NCBI GenBank assembly: GCA_018287875.1
Contig: JAGVVL010000001.1
Coordinates: 806,001-870,000, forward strand
Direction of reading: 5' to 3'
Origin: Nigrospora sphaerica
Lineage: Eukaryota > Ascomycota > Sordariomycetes > Amphisphaeriales > Apiosporaceae
DNA: 64,000 bases
Part shown: positions 46,001 through 58,430 of the stretch, piece by piece
Position numbering within the stretch: position 1 is the stretch's first letter
How the letters are laid out: the number at the start of each line of letters is the position of its first letter
Notes under the pieces: generated by a model
The model's database searches: none
Seen by the model: the letters and a program-made list of their open reading frames with translations, nothing else
Told to the model about the DNA's origin: nothing
Program-made: the position numbers and the translations under genes

Positions 46001-46475
46001 CACGATCGCACATTGCGATTCCGTTGTGCTGCCTTAACCTCCTCCTGCATAACGAGGCTTGCATACCGCATTCCCATAAGCCCATGCCATCCATGCCTAA
46101 CGAGCCTGCTACACACTACCTCGCCGTGATGCATCATACGCAGCCATTGGTACACACATGCACCTACATGGTACGCCTGCGGTCCTAGCCCGCCAGGGTA
46201 CTGCCTGCGGGCGGGCTTGGCCATCGTTTGCTGGCCGGCTGACGAACCGGCATCCAGTTGAGACATTTTCCTCCGACCGTCTCCTTATCGCCGGCTGCCC
46301 ACTAGGCGCCCTAGTTGCTTCCCCCAGAGGAAGGTAGCCGAGCATATCCTCATCAGACGGACATGACGACCATCGGGCGTACTCGTCGGTGGAACACCTC
46401 CTCCAATGGACCGGACCCTCTCTTTGGCGCATCGACGTGTTCATACCCACGGCCACCATGGATGTATTGCGCAGG

Positions 46476-46502
46476 TTTTTTTTTTTTTGGGGGGGGGGGG
46501 GG
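46476..46502. repeat. T13-G14 double homopolymer
   Basis: Thirteen T are followed directly by fourteen G. Reverse-complement type junctions (C-run then A-run) occur at 40043-40058 and 61499-61522. Confidence 0.85.
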
Positions 46503-49500
46503 TTTGCAGCGGCGTGTCGTGCGAGCCAGCCCGACAGCTACCGTGGGAGAGCGTGGCCACGATGTTCTCCCACCGCACACTATCGCATGTAGGTAAGTAT
46601 GTAAGAAGGTCCCGTCTACCACAACTCTGGCGCCGCCGAGTTGTGACCTCGCCCCCACCCCGTATCCACAGAGCATGGCATCGCCGCTGTCCGTCCGCCC
46701 GCCCGAGGACGGATTCCATCTTCAGTCCCGGAACTCGGCCGGCTGGTGGTGCGCCAGCGTTATGACGACATGCTACATGCGCGCTGAGACTGCACGGTGG
46801 CTTGGGTGGCTGCAGTTCGCATGTCATCCAACGTGAGCGGAGGCAGGGCCAGGGAAGGGAAGAAGCCGACACAAAGCTGGGGCAGCCGCGACCGCCGCCA
46901 CGCCACGCTGCGCCACTCCCAATCGCTTTGCATGCTTCGCTCCAATCCAGTCCAATTCCCACGCGACGCGATCCATGCCATCCCAGCCCAGGTTCCCGGT
47001 CCCGCCTCATCAGGGATCCCTTACCACCCATCACCCTCTCTTGCCAGCCAGCCAAAACCTTCCTGGTCAGCATCGAAATAACATTTGCATGGTCCGATCT
47101 GGTGACATCATGCCCGTCACGACGGGAGAGGAAGCCCCTTCGGACGCCCGACCACGCGGCCACACAACAAGCGAAGCGCAGGAGGTGAGCCGAATCCCAA
47201 CCTCTACCTATTGGTTATATCCCCCATCATCGCCTCGCCACGCGACGGGGCGGCGCCCGTTTGATTATCCTCATTTTCTTAATTGCCTGCCCCCCTCCCC
47301 TCCCCTCCCCGGCCTGCCGATCCCCTGGCATGGAACGCAGCTAACCCTCACAGGGGAGGGTCGGCCGTGGGACGGGGCACCACGGCTCCCTTCCCAAGTC
47401 TGTGTGTGGGCTCGACTTTGCTCAAGTGGGAAAGTCGAGTTTGAAGCTATGCAGGTCGTTTCGCTCTAAAGCACCTTCTTCGTCTACTTCTAGAAACATA
47501 TTCTGACGGTCAAAAGCTACCCTTGCCGCGCTATTGGGATAGGCAGGGAAAAGCTTGACTAGCAACAAGGCCCCAAGATGTTCGCTGCCGCCTTTGTTCT
47601 TGACTCTGTCTCGGGTTTAGCGTCCTGATTGATCCTGCACCGTGCTCTCCTGACCGCTTCGCGGCTTTTCTGTAGCACCATGTCGGCCTGCGGCGTTAAC
47701 CAGCCAGCCAGTACGGAGTTGGTTGACGTTGATCGTCAGCTTGTGCCAGGCCACCTTGGTACGCGACATACGATGTTGTCCTCACTGCAGATCTCGGGCG
47801 ATCGGCGTGCCGCTGTCTAGCCTCGGTCGCCAATCATGCCGTCACGGATTTGCTCGGGCTTTCCTTGAGACGGCTCGGAGTCCAACACAGGGCCGCTGGG
47901 AAGGCCCTAGCAATGCTGCCCACAATCACGAACCCGTCAGCCAGCGCCCCCAACACCCGTCACGAGGAGAGGGCGGGGGTCCGGTGGCTGCGCCGCCTCC
48001 ACTGCGGGCGGGCGCTGCCCTCGTGTCTCGCACGCTGTCCACCGACACCAGCGGTTGAGCGGGTTCTGTCAGCCTGACAGCCGCCCCGGCTTGAGTATCC
48101 GTCACGAGGTGGCCTAGCCGTCGTAGTGGGCGTTCCCGTCGGATCCCCGATTCGGCCTGCTGGTGGCCGTACGCGACCGACTCGACCGCTCCGTGCCGAG
48201 GATGCGCCAGCGACGGGTGGGTGCTTATTGGCCCTGAAAAGATACCTTGCTGCTGGTACCGAAACAGTCCCCGCGTGTTTTCAGTCTCCACAGAGGCACC
48301 CTCGTTCCTCTCACGTGTTTTCTCCTCGCGAGGAAATCATCCATCACCACCCACTCACCACTAGCCCATTTACAGTCATGATGCTCGGTCTGGGCGTTTG
48401 GACCTCGCGCGGTCTCCCGACGAATACTGTTATCCATCCATCGTCGGGAACGACCGTATCAAGACGATGACACAGGAGGGTGATATGCCGAGACATGTCC
48501 GTCAGGGTTTTCCCAAACTTGCGCCATCTCACCCCAACAGTTATGCTGGCCGGCCGAGCATTCTTTGATGGACCGGGCCACGGAGCTACCTCCAAGTCTG
48601 GCTGCCTACCTACTCCGTACCGGTGGATGGACGCGACAAAAATCCTCTGCATCAGCCCACCCAACTGTCAACGAGGCGCATGTCCAGTTCCACCCGGCTC
48701 AGAGACCCTGCAGGTTCGGCAAATGCCTCACAGCCTTACGGATAGCAGCGGTGCCCAATGCTATTTCCTGTGGATGGGTACATGACTGAGGGCCCACCCG
48801 AGCCAGAGGGTCAGTTGCCAAAACATGTTTTTTCTTCCGCCTTCGCCGCAAGCTCCTTGTTTTCTGCTGTGGGCCGTGAAGGGGGTCCCTTACACAGCAC
48901 TCTTTGTTCGCCGCGGCGGTGACGGTGATATCTCCATCTTTCTCAGTCACATGGCATCGTTGAAACCCAATTTGCAGGTGTATGCTATACACGATACAGT
49001 TGGATGGTCGATAACGTTCCCACCACCCGGCCCCGATGGCAGACACCGCATTCCCTTCATCTCTGGAATCGAAGCCCGCCACTCATGCCGTCCGCCAGGA
49101 CAAGAGGCCGTTCTCATGATATGCGCGCCCATCGAGCCCGTGGTGGAAAGGACTACGGGAACGGCTGTGCCACCCGGCTAACACATTGAGCCACGGCAAC
49201 GGGCCTGTCCTTGGGGGCGCAGTGCGCCTGCGCCATGGTTTACGACTGGCGAGAAACTGGGAATAGCATCTTCTTGAAGAGCCTGGCTGTCTGTTGGGGC
49301 CAGGTAGGTCCGTTCCTTGTGTGCTCTTTGACGGCGTGTACGGGGACGGGACATGTAGCATGAATTACGCGGCCATGGCGCGATGCTACTCCGAACGGCC
49401 CAGGACGCTAGACTTTGGGCCTGGCTTGGTGCCTACCAGGGTCTGGGACTTTTCGACGATTCTTCTACCGACTGGCGCGAAAGCCGTTTCCCGCATTTCG

Positions 49501-52500
49501 GCTGTTGCCAAGGAAGGAGAGAATCATAACTAAGAAATTGGAGCTCGGCCGACCCAAAACAAGGGTACCCAGGGTCCCGGACGGAGGGACACGGCTTCAA
49601 TACAACTTTTGCCAACGAGGTCGTTGGTTTTGTTAGATTGCTAGTCCCGGGGAGGGAGAGGGGAAAACAGGGTCCTTGTTACCGGGCTGAGACGGGAAGG
49701 ACCCCTGAAACGGTATCATTTACCTTTCAACGACACCGCGACATCCGTCCAACCACCACAGCCAATACCACCACCATCCATGGGGTTTGGCTTGGTTGCA
49801 GCAACGCCACTGCCAATTGGAGTTCGGGGAGAACTCCGAGTGCACCATTCAACGGCCCCAGAAAGCCCCGAGCCAGAAAAAGAACGCCCGGCAACACATC
49901 GCCTATGCAAGAAAGGAAAGTGATACTAGTGCTGGCACCTAACCTGATTCGGGACATGGCTGGCGTCGGCAAACAAGCAGCGGCACTTTGATTCACCCAC
50001 CCCCGCAGGGGGGAGACGACGACACTTCCGGGGCGGGGAGGGTAGTGGTCGTGCAGGTCAACGTTAGCCAGCTTGAGCGTCTGGTAGGAGTTGGCGGGCT
50101 TCCCATCGCGAAGCAAACACAAACCGTGGCCCCGTCTCTCTTGCTCACTTCTCTCACCTTCTTCCTGCGGTCGGGGGCGGCGTCCACACGGGAGATAGAC
50201 GGAGTACTTCCTCTTTCATCTTCTCCACGCACTTTATCGCCTCCCCCCTCCTCTGCATCGGGGGGATGAGCGGGCACGCTGCGCGTGACCGCGGTCATCC
50301 TGCGTGGATTCGGGCGCGATTCGTGCTTGGAAATTGCCACGGCATTCCTTCGTTCACCGACCGGTGTGGGAGTGCGAAGGCGGCCGTGGCCATCATCGAT
50401 TCCGGGGCTCGTCTCATTCCGGGCCTCGCCGAAGATAACAAAGGACGCCGCAGCCACAGCACTTCGGGCGGCTCGGTGGAGAAGTGTCAGAAACATAAAG
50501 ATAAAAACAAGGTCTCGCCGTGCGTGTCCTGGGGGACGGGGATCGAGATCGCATCATATCCTACCAGATAGCAACAGTTGTTCACCGCTCCCCTCCCGCG
50601 CACGAACGGGCAGTGTCGTTTACGCACAACGACACAGGCTACGTACTCATTGACCGGCCCGGCCAACAAGTCACCCACCTCGGACGTAATTTTCCTACCG
50701 CGGCCGAAAGCCTCGAGAAAGGACGGCTGGCCGGCCAGACGGAGAACCCTACGGCAGTCTTGCTCCGGACGATCCTTCACCCCTCGATCCCCAAGTGTCG
50801 GCCGACCTCCATAACGCCCCCGAGCCGCAAGCCTCTTGTCTTTGCTGGCCGCGCCCTCCCGGTGGGCTAGCCGATTCCTGCTGCTGCCGCCGCCGCCGCC
50901 AGAGACTTAACCCACTGTAGATGTACAGTATGCACCTGCAGCTTACCTACATGGCAACATAAATGACGGCGGCTAGGGTGGGTTGAACATGCAAGCTGAC
51001 AGACCACGGCGCGGGCCATGGCAGGGCCCCTGTCTATCTGGTCCCTGCGATATGAAATGGCTTCACCGAGTCTCACAAAAGCCGTCATCTCGGGCCGCCT
51101 GGCCTGGCCAGACGGGGTGGTCAGGCAGGAGACCCGTGACCCGTGTGGCCCGTGTGGCCCCGGAACCTCAGCAGCCGAAGCTTGACTTCATCTGTGACAA
51201 GGCCACTTCCCACCACAGGCCGTTGTCCTCGTCCCAGTGATCCCTGGGCGGGCATAGAGCAAGAGGGGGAGAGAAGCATCGGGTGCATGAAAAAAGACAC
51301 TGTTGGGTACGGGTGTTATTTTTGAGTTTCGGTACCGCCTGGTCGGCCAGCCTATGGAGTAGCAGCAAAGCAAGCCGAAAGGCGGGTTAGGCGGGACCAA
51401 GAATATGAAGGGCCGCCGCGCCGCGAGTGACTCAGATGCTGCCAACGGGTAATGATCGTCGGGCTTCTCGCATGAAGAGGGGGGGCGCCGGCAGCTTGAC
51501 CGTGATAAAAAGAGAGAGAGAGAGAAACCCCGCGCCTGTTTGATGACCGACCGCCCCCCAACCCCCTCCCGAGTGCGAGTGAGGCAGCGAAACGGTCCGA
51601 GGGGGTGGATGCCTTGGACTGTGCGGAAATCTGAGCAGGCAGCCATGAGCTATTTCGGCGGGCTTTTTTTTTGGTCGCCTTGCTTCCCGGCTGATGTTGC
51701 CTGGGTTCCTTCCACGGCCAGGCGACGGAGCAGAGTAGATATGAGCAAATATGCAGTCATATGCTCGAAGCTTTGATCTGCTCTGCGTTCGTCTCGGCGG
51801 CACCAAAGGTCGGGGCCTACCGGCGGTCCTTGCCTTTCGTTCTTTTTCGTTGTTATCTTTTTTTTCATCCAAGGAGCCAGGCTGGCTGGCCAAGGTGAGT
51901 GGGAGGGGGGAGATAAGGCCCGTCGGAAACGAGGGGGAAAACGACGATACACGCCCGATGGGACCGCCCAGCGGCACATGCAAAAGTCCTGCGCATTTTG
52001 GGAAGAGAAGGAGAGAGAGCTCGAAGTAATGTGCGTGCGTGTACGTGCGTGAGTGCGTGTACGTCTGCCGCGTGATGGGCACCCAAAACATCCGGCTGGG
52101 TGGAGCTCTCGCGAGACAAGAGGGGTTGTTTTATTGTGGGCGTCACCCGCCGCCGAAGCTCACCGAATGGTCGAGGCGAGGCGGCCCCGAACGACCCAGA
52201 CTCTGCAAGCGATGCGGCAAGTGGTGTGTAACGGTATGTATGTATTTGTGTGGGTGGGCGTGTGTGTGTGCGTGTAACGCGCCTCGCGTACAGTAAGTCG
52301 GCGTGTTACTTTTTTTTTTCTCAGCATGCCGCTGAACCCTCTCCGTTCCCCTACCCTTACCAACATGGGCCAACGGCCGACACGCACGTGGAGTCAGGCA
52401 TAAGGAGCTGGGGTGTCGTTCCGCTCCTGGGCCGCTGGGCCTGTTTGCCTTGCCTGGAAGGACAAGGGGCATGACAGGGTTACCGGCGTGCGCGAGCCAG

Positions 52501-54356
52501 ATGGCGATCCACCATGGCGACAGCCGCATCTTGGCTGGTTGGGGAAAAATTCCAACCTGGCAAACGTGGAAAAAAAAAACCCCCGGCTGGCCTTCCGGTT
52601 GCTGCGCCCGTACTGCCCGTGAGTTGTCTGCCCGCCCCTATTTCGAAGCGACATGGGTAGGCGAACGAGACACGCCCGAAGCCCAGATCAGACCTTGGCC
52701 GCCGTCTGTGGGAGAAACAGCGTTGAACTGATTGATGTTATTGTTGGGGGCTGGGAGAAGCTGGCGGCCTGCCTGCCCTTGTCCGGTAATGAAGGGATCA
52801 CCGGCCTCCACTACGGAAGAGGCATCTCCGTACGTGTGCGTATTCCTACCACAACCACCCACGGGTATGTTGGTTCGCCGGGGCAGTGACCATATGGTGA
52901 TGGGCTGGCTGGCATGACCACCCTTGACGACTCTCACCCATCGGTATTCGACATCGAGTGCGATGCCAAGCGGTCAAGGAATGAACGGGACAAGGTGTAG
53001 TGGCGAGCTTTGGCGGCGTGGCCTTGCTACCACCTCCATAACGAACAGATAGCCCGGTTCCTGTTCAACTCAGTGAAAAGTCTCACCATATGGCACTGTC
53101 TTGTCTCAGAATATTGTGAGCGAAGCGTTCTTCGGCGTTAGGTGGCCTTGCACGTTACCTCGTCAAACTAGACCACTCGCCCCAGAGCTGTGAAATAACT
53201 ACTGGGCAACAACGCGGGTGCTGATACCGAACCAGCAAACCGGATCGCAAAGGCAGGCCATACGCACTTGCTCGTGGATAACAAGGCTCTTTCCACCTCT
53301 GCGTGCGATACAGTGCAGCCCAACTCTCGTCTGGCTGTCCGAGATGTAACAAAAACGAAAGGACGTTCTGTAGAATCAGCTTTCACAAGCAAGTCAAAGG
53401 CAGTGAGCTACCCCCCCGGGAATATATACCTCGTTGATTCAATTCACAGGCCCCTTGATCGCTACTTCCGCACCGTGAACGGCGTCAGTGCTGGCACCTC
53501 AGGTTACTTGATAGCACCCTAAGCGCTGCTACAGTCTTGGAGAACAATACCCAAGAGCCACAGCGGATGACAGGCGAGCCGATGAGGCATCTCCCGCCAT
53601 GACCCCATCACTTACTCCGGGATCCCAAGGCGTCGATCCTGGGGCTAGCCGCGGAGACACGGGGAAGTGATAGAATTGCTCAGTCGGGTGGCACTGACCG
53701 CCAAGAAAGCCTCCGCTAATTTTGAAGAACACTGCAGTGCTTTCTTCGGCCTGCTGGTGACTCATGCCTGCATGAAGCTTGGTACGGCATTCGACGTTGA
53801 TATTTCCTACAGGTTAGACCAGGGTGGTAACTATGGGAGGAAACAGGCTGGTTGGCCAGTTGGCCGATCATGTATGAGTAGTGAGTCCTTGTCTGGGGGC
53901 CGTCATCATTCGAGTCGATCCCAGCGTTGTGGCGATGACCCATAACACGACACCTTTGCCTCTGTCCCTACTGAAGCTAATTAGTGGTGTATAATGTAAA
54001 AAGAGAGACCCAACCGCCAACAAGCATCTGGTCGAGTCCCGTTGGGGTGTCTTTTTCGGAATGGGGGGAGAGGGGAGCCGGAGTAGTCGAAATGCGATAA
54101 AAGGAACATAGGAGCCGCTGCAGTTCTTGCGCCTGCCTCCGTCGGAATCTCAAAGGGTCGGACCCGCTCCGAAGTAATTAAGAATGTCCAATATGATGCC
54201 CATGATTCTTATGATTGATGTTTTGCCTTGAGATCCGCTTGAGGCGATGCCTCTCCGGCTAAGGGAGTTCAAGCCTTCTGTTTGGTATATCTCAAGGCCC
54301 CCTTGGTTTTAGCAATTATCCAATCGTGTAAACTGTCACGAAAGGTCTCTTTCGCC

Positions 54357-54884
54357 TCATTCCTCGCGGGCATCTTCGTGGATGATACCCAGCTCGCGGC
54401 AACTCATCGCCGCCAGGAACATGTCTTTCCTGGCCGTCTGTCGAGACTCGAGCGTCTGATACAGTGTCCCGCCCGTATCGACAGGAGATCCCGTGTCCCC
54501 AGGGATTTCGTTGACGGACAAGACAGAATGTCGGCCCCAGTCTTTCCCCATACCCACGTCCTCTCTTCGCCGTGTCCGACCGCGCAAGGTGGGCCGCATG
54601 TAATCGTCGTCCTCGTCTACGGAGGAGGAAGGCGAAGAGATGGGAGTGGCGGCGTTGGCGGCGTGGCCACCACAAGCGGCCATGAGTTTCGTAACGAGCC
54701 CATGTAGAGATTCGGGCTCGGAATCGGGCGTTTCTCTGCTGGGCGTGCTGCAACGCATGTCCCAGGTGCTGTAGTAGGTGCTGAGGGGGGAGGCCGAGAC
54801 GGCGTCTATGGGTGTGAAAGGGTCGTAAGCCGCGGCAGCGTAGCTCGGACTGGCCACGATGGTGGGCAGGCTGCTTTTGGCCAT
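54357..54884 (-). CDS. Hypothetical protein, unrecognised
   Basis: A single open frame of 175 aa from the ATG at 54884 (MAKSSLPTIVASPSYAAAAY) to a stop at 54357. I do not recognise a family. The protein is Ser/Thr/Pro-rich with an acidic patch (SSPSSSVDEDDDY), an Arg-rich patch (RPTLRGRTRRRED) and a more structured-looking C-terminus (TLYQTLESRQTARKDMFLAA). The open frame continues upstream without an ATG. A plausible splice acceptor (CAACAG) about 27 nt before the ATG means that an upstream exon is possible, which would add GEDYFIVN. Its amino-acid composition is less repetitive than that of neighbouring chance frames, which is the main reason for calling it. It may be lineage-specific or not a gene. 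Confidence 0.45.
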   Translation of the reverse strand: MAKSSLPTIVASPSYAAAAYDPFTPIDAVSASPLSTYYSTWDMRCSTPSRETPDSEPESLHGLVTKLMAACGGHAANAATPISSPSSSVDEDDDYMRPTLRGRTRRREDVGMGKDWGRHSVLSVNEIPGDTGSPVDTGGTLYQTLESRQTARKDMFLAAMSCRELGIIHEDAREE

Positions 54885-56814
54885 GTTTACAATGAAGTAA
54901 TCTTCACCTGTTGAATTGAGGTGGTTCGGTGCGGGCCGAGAACAACAACTTGCCGGTGACAAAGCGGCTTCAGAAGGCCGTAATCTACTGCCGTCAGACC
55001 TTCGAGTCCGCCATGGATAATCTTCCACTCCGGCTAGAAGGTTTGAGCCTCGGGCAAAGCATGTTGTTGAGACATGCGGGTAACTCGTCGAGGCATGGGG
55101 TTAGACAGCTTAGCTTTCCACCACGGACACAAGCTACACCGGCCGTAGAGTGCGTACAAGCTTTGGCAAGTCTCGGTCCGTGGTTCGGCTGGCCGGAGCG
55201 CGTACTTGGAATCTGCGGCGGCACACGAGGAGGCCTTCCTGATAGGCCTTCGGTCGCCCGCACTTGCGTCTGCACGACTTGGGCAGGCCAAGATCTGTAC
55301 GGTCCTTTTGAGCCCGGGAAAGCCTGCGAGGCCGGATCGATGCCAGTGGCAAGTTAACCGGGGTGCCAGACGGCTCAGCTGTCACCGTAACAACGGAGGG
55401 AGGCGCAGGCTGGAGGATGCCCATGCTAAAGCCGGGGGCCAAACAGCGGGGTAATGACACGGCGGCCAGCGCTGCCATGTTATACGAGGCCCTTGCCCCA
55501 TGGCCTACGTGGCGAAGAGATTGACGATGTTCTCTCGCACTGCGCGACGAAGGGAGCCGTTGCCCGCTCCGCGTCTATGGAGCCGAGGCTGGACTCTGAC
55601 CCTGAAACCAAGACGTTAGTCGAGGATGAATATCACGTGCGTCAAAGGCCGGGACGAAGAAGAGCTCAGCAGCCGAACCCCTCATTTTCAGACCACATGC
55701 ACGCGGCATTGGAGACGGCCGAGCTTGCCACGCAGTTGATACGCGGGAGGGGACTGATCCGGGACCGATGCGGCCAGCATTGCCGGTTTGTCGGGCTCTC
55801 GGCTGGCAGCTCGTGTGGTCGCGTGTCTGTGTGCTGGCTGCTTGCAGGAGAGATGGATGATGGAGGTATGTGGGAAGCATGCTGATAAAAAGCATGTACC
55901 TAAAGTAGGTCGCTACCTAGACAGGAGGGTATGGGAAGTGAAGCCCCGACAACAGCACGGGCGTAGGAACGGGTCCCTCAAGAGGTTCCTTCCGTGCCTG
56001 CCCACGGTATTCGTACTTCTAGAATAACCTCGCAGAATATGGAGCAATCAATGTTAGTGCGAATTAGTACAAAGTCAACCAACCCCAGGACTACTGTCTT
56101 CTGACACTTCCTTCCTCCCCATCTGTTTCAAAGAGGGCCAAGCACGTCCCGTCAGCGGTCATGGCATTCCAAAGTCCATAAGCAGCCACACAGTACCTGG
56201 CATCCATGCTCGCGGAGGATGACAAGCGGCAAGACAGAAACGTCCCAGGGCGCGTCAGCCATCGTCGGCCTACTGCAGGGCAGACCCCCGCATCGGGGCT
56301 CGGCTCCATGTCACGTCAGTCGGTGCATGACCTTCGGCCCAAAAGGGCAACCACCATGTCCACCTCACGCCGGTAGCCCCTAGTTCGTCGTTGTCGGATA
56401 AACGATAGCGAACGCTTAACCGCTGCGAAGATTAACATTAGTTCGCCAATTAGGGCGCGGCGCCGTTTCGCCCTGCAGGTGCCTCGGCCTAGGCTTCTGA
56501 AGGAGCTGAGGGGCATCCTACCACACGGAAGCTGGCGTCGTCATCCCGAATCGCGTAGCAGTGGGAGGACCAAGGTAGTTAGGAAAGCGGGCAGGTAGGT
56601 ACATGTATTTATTTACTTACTACACACCTTGAACCAATCTTTACTAGCTTCCGGAAATACACCACCACTCGCAGCTGTCCCATCATCCCCATCCACCCTT
56701 ATCGCCACCTACATCTATACATTGACGACCCCCTCTACTACATACGCGAATCAACAACGCGACTCTCAGCCTCCCTCGCACGTCCGCGCTCTCTTCTCCC
56801 CCATCATTATCACC
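54885..56814. other. Intergenic region, no gene supported
   Basis: 1.9 kb. A 143-codon frame with an ATG at 55454 (+) and a 114-codon frame with an ATG at 55478 (-) overlap each other, have no recognisable motif and are not called. TACCTA/TAGGTA elements lie near 55888-55917 and 56594-56602, the second 210 bp upstream of the next gene. Confidence 0.5.
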
Positions 56815-57747
56815 ATGGCCGCCCCACCAAGCAAGACGATTGGCGACATGACCGGTAAATGGGTGATGGTATGTGCCTCTGCCTTGGCTTGATCACATGA
56901 ATCACAGGATGCCCGGCTCCTCGAACCGAGAAGGTGCCGCGCAGCTGCATAGCGCAGGGCTGCGGGCGGCCGACCGGCCCCGGGTCTGGCGTCGGCGTGG
57001 GAGAAGCCCAATTTCAACTGGCGCACGTCCGAAATGCCGCCGCCTTCAGTGCTGCAAGCAACGTGGCAAAGGGCAGCGCGGCCAATGGCGGTCGCGGCAG
57101 CGCCGTTTCTTCTTGCTACGTCTCCCGACAAGGCGCGGCGGGTGCTAACAGACGCGCTCTCCTCGCAGAACAAGTCGCTGTCGGACAGTGCCGACCCTAG
57201 CCTGCAGCTACAGGGCGTCGGCTTCCTTACGCGTAAGGCCATCGGCCTGGCCACGATCACGCTGCACGTCAAGCAGTTCATGGCCCCCCATAAGCCGCCC
57301 TCGACGGCCGAGGGCGACTGCGTGCACATCCACATCCAGCAGGTGGCCACGGGTGGCATCAAGGGCACGACGGAGAACCGCTGCGTCGACAAGGAGAACC
57401 GCGAGCACACGGACTGGCTGTTCGGCACCGTCGCCTCGCGCTCCTTCTGGTGCAACGCCGGCGCCGACGCCATTCTCGCCGCCGCCGGCGAGTTGGGCAC
57501 CCCCTTCCTGGCCAACAACTGGCTCACCGACGACAGCGAGAAGACGGGCCCCGATGGCGCCGCCCACCTCGTCAGCATCGCCGTCAACAAGGACGCTGCC
57601 GGCGGCTGGACCGCCTGCCAGGTGTGGGGCTTCCAGACCATCGGCGGCGAGCGGCGATACGCCCGCAACATTGTCCTGAAGAAGGGCGATAAGACTATTG
57701 AGATGCGCCTGGTCTACGACTATGTTGGCGAATATGTTGAAGAGTAG
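56815..57747 (+). CDS. Conserved fungal protein, beta-rich, unknown function
   Basis: Predicted 210 aa protein. Model: exons 56815-56868 and 57169-57747, with a 300 nt GC-rich GT-AG intron (GTATGT ... CTCGCAG) in phase 0. Splicing gives MAAPPSKTIGDMTGKWVM-NKSLSDSADPSLQLQGVGFL. The pattern NKSLSD, LQLQGVGFLTRKAIGLATIT, LHVKQF, GGIKGTTENR, REHTDWLFG and WTACQVWGFQTI, then RRYARNIVLKKGDK, matches a widespread fungal family of small proteins that I recognise but that has no established function. Alternating hydrophobic strands and the conserved Trp positions suggest a lipocalin-like beta-barrel (inference). There is no signal peptide or membrane segment. The intron is long for this window, and an unannotated small exon within it cannot be excluded. 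It converges with the CBS gene. Confidence 0.88.
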
Positions 57748-58430
57748 ATGTAGACATGATGATCGGTTGATACTCGCGCAACCGAAGGCATTTCCGAACT
57801 ACCAATCCGCATACTCGCGTACTCCGTTTGGCACCGAAGAGCGGCCATTTCCCATATATTCAGCTGCGTTTTGGGTAAGGAGGTGTCAGGGAGAAGTCGA
57901 GGCAATCTTCTGGGGGCAATGTTCTGGCCATCACCATCGGTGTATTTCGGAACAGTGGGGTAGGGGCGGCGGACTCGTTGAAGAGTCCCTGATTTTGTAT
58001 TATACCTCCTGGACATGCCAATTGCGTACGCACCACCGCTACTCGTGACGACCTGTGTTCGTGCCTGCCGAGTTTGCTGATCGCTTGTGGCCCCTTGATT
58101 CTTTGGCCTACCAACTGCCGTACCGCGCCCTGTAGCCACGCCGATGGCTAGCAGAATGTTGAACATCTAGTATGGTACTTTCATCCGTGTTGAATAGAGC
58201 CGTGACGCCAAACTTGCCCCAAGTCCGTCTGTCCTGGGTGTCTATCCATGACTCGGAACATCCAGAGATACCTTGTAAGCTGTGTGAATAGGCATGCCAC
58301 TCGTTGTCTTGTCGCAAGGTTGCACGTCGGGACTGTCTGCCGACACGGGTGCTCCTGCTCTTGCCATTTCCTCCAGCCCGAGCCTTTTTCTTTCTTTTTC
58401 TTTCCTTTTTTTTCGGGCGCCTGCCCCGCT
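57748..58430. other. Intergenic region between convergent genes
   Basis: About 680 bp holding the 3' flanks of the gene at 56815 (+) and the CBS gene (-). A T-rich tract near 58385-58413 lies beside the CBS stop codon. No gene is supported. Confidence 0.6.

Larger units (their letters stand above)
41958..54356. other. 12.4-kb stretch with no supportable gene
   Basis: I could not assemble any gene here on either strand. All frames are short or of low-complexity composition and none shows a domain motif. The first 800 bp upstream of the SCOC gene are its likely promoter. Simple-sequence features include a polypyrimidine (CT)n/T12 tract at 42977-43029, T13G14 at 46476-46502, (AG)7 at 51511-51524, GT-rich tracts at 52029-52064 and 52231-52275, a 14-bp direct repeat at 44650 and 44686, and a perfect palindrome at 48066-48080. 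It could be a large regulatory domain, contain lncRNA genes or hide lineage-specific small genes. Confidence 0.5.

Noticed and set aside
55454..55885. 143-codon ATG frame on + strand
   Set aside because: Overlaps an equally plausible opposite-strand frame, no conserved motif, no splice context.
56766..57671. 301-codon frame on - strand across the gene at 56815
   Set aside because: Antisense to the conserved exon and to its GC-rich intron; no recognisable protein family.
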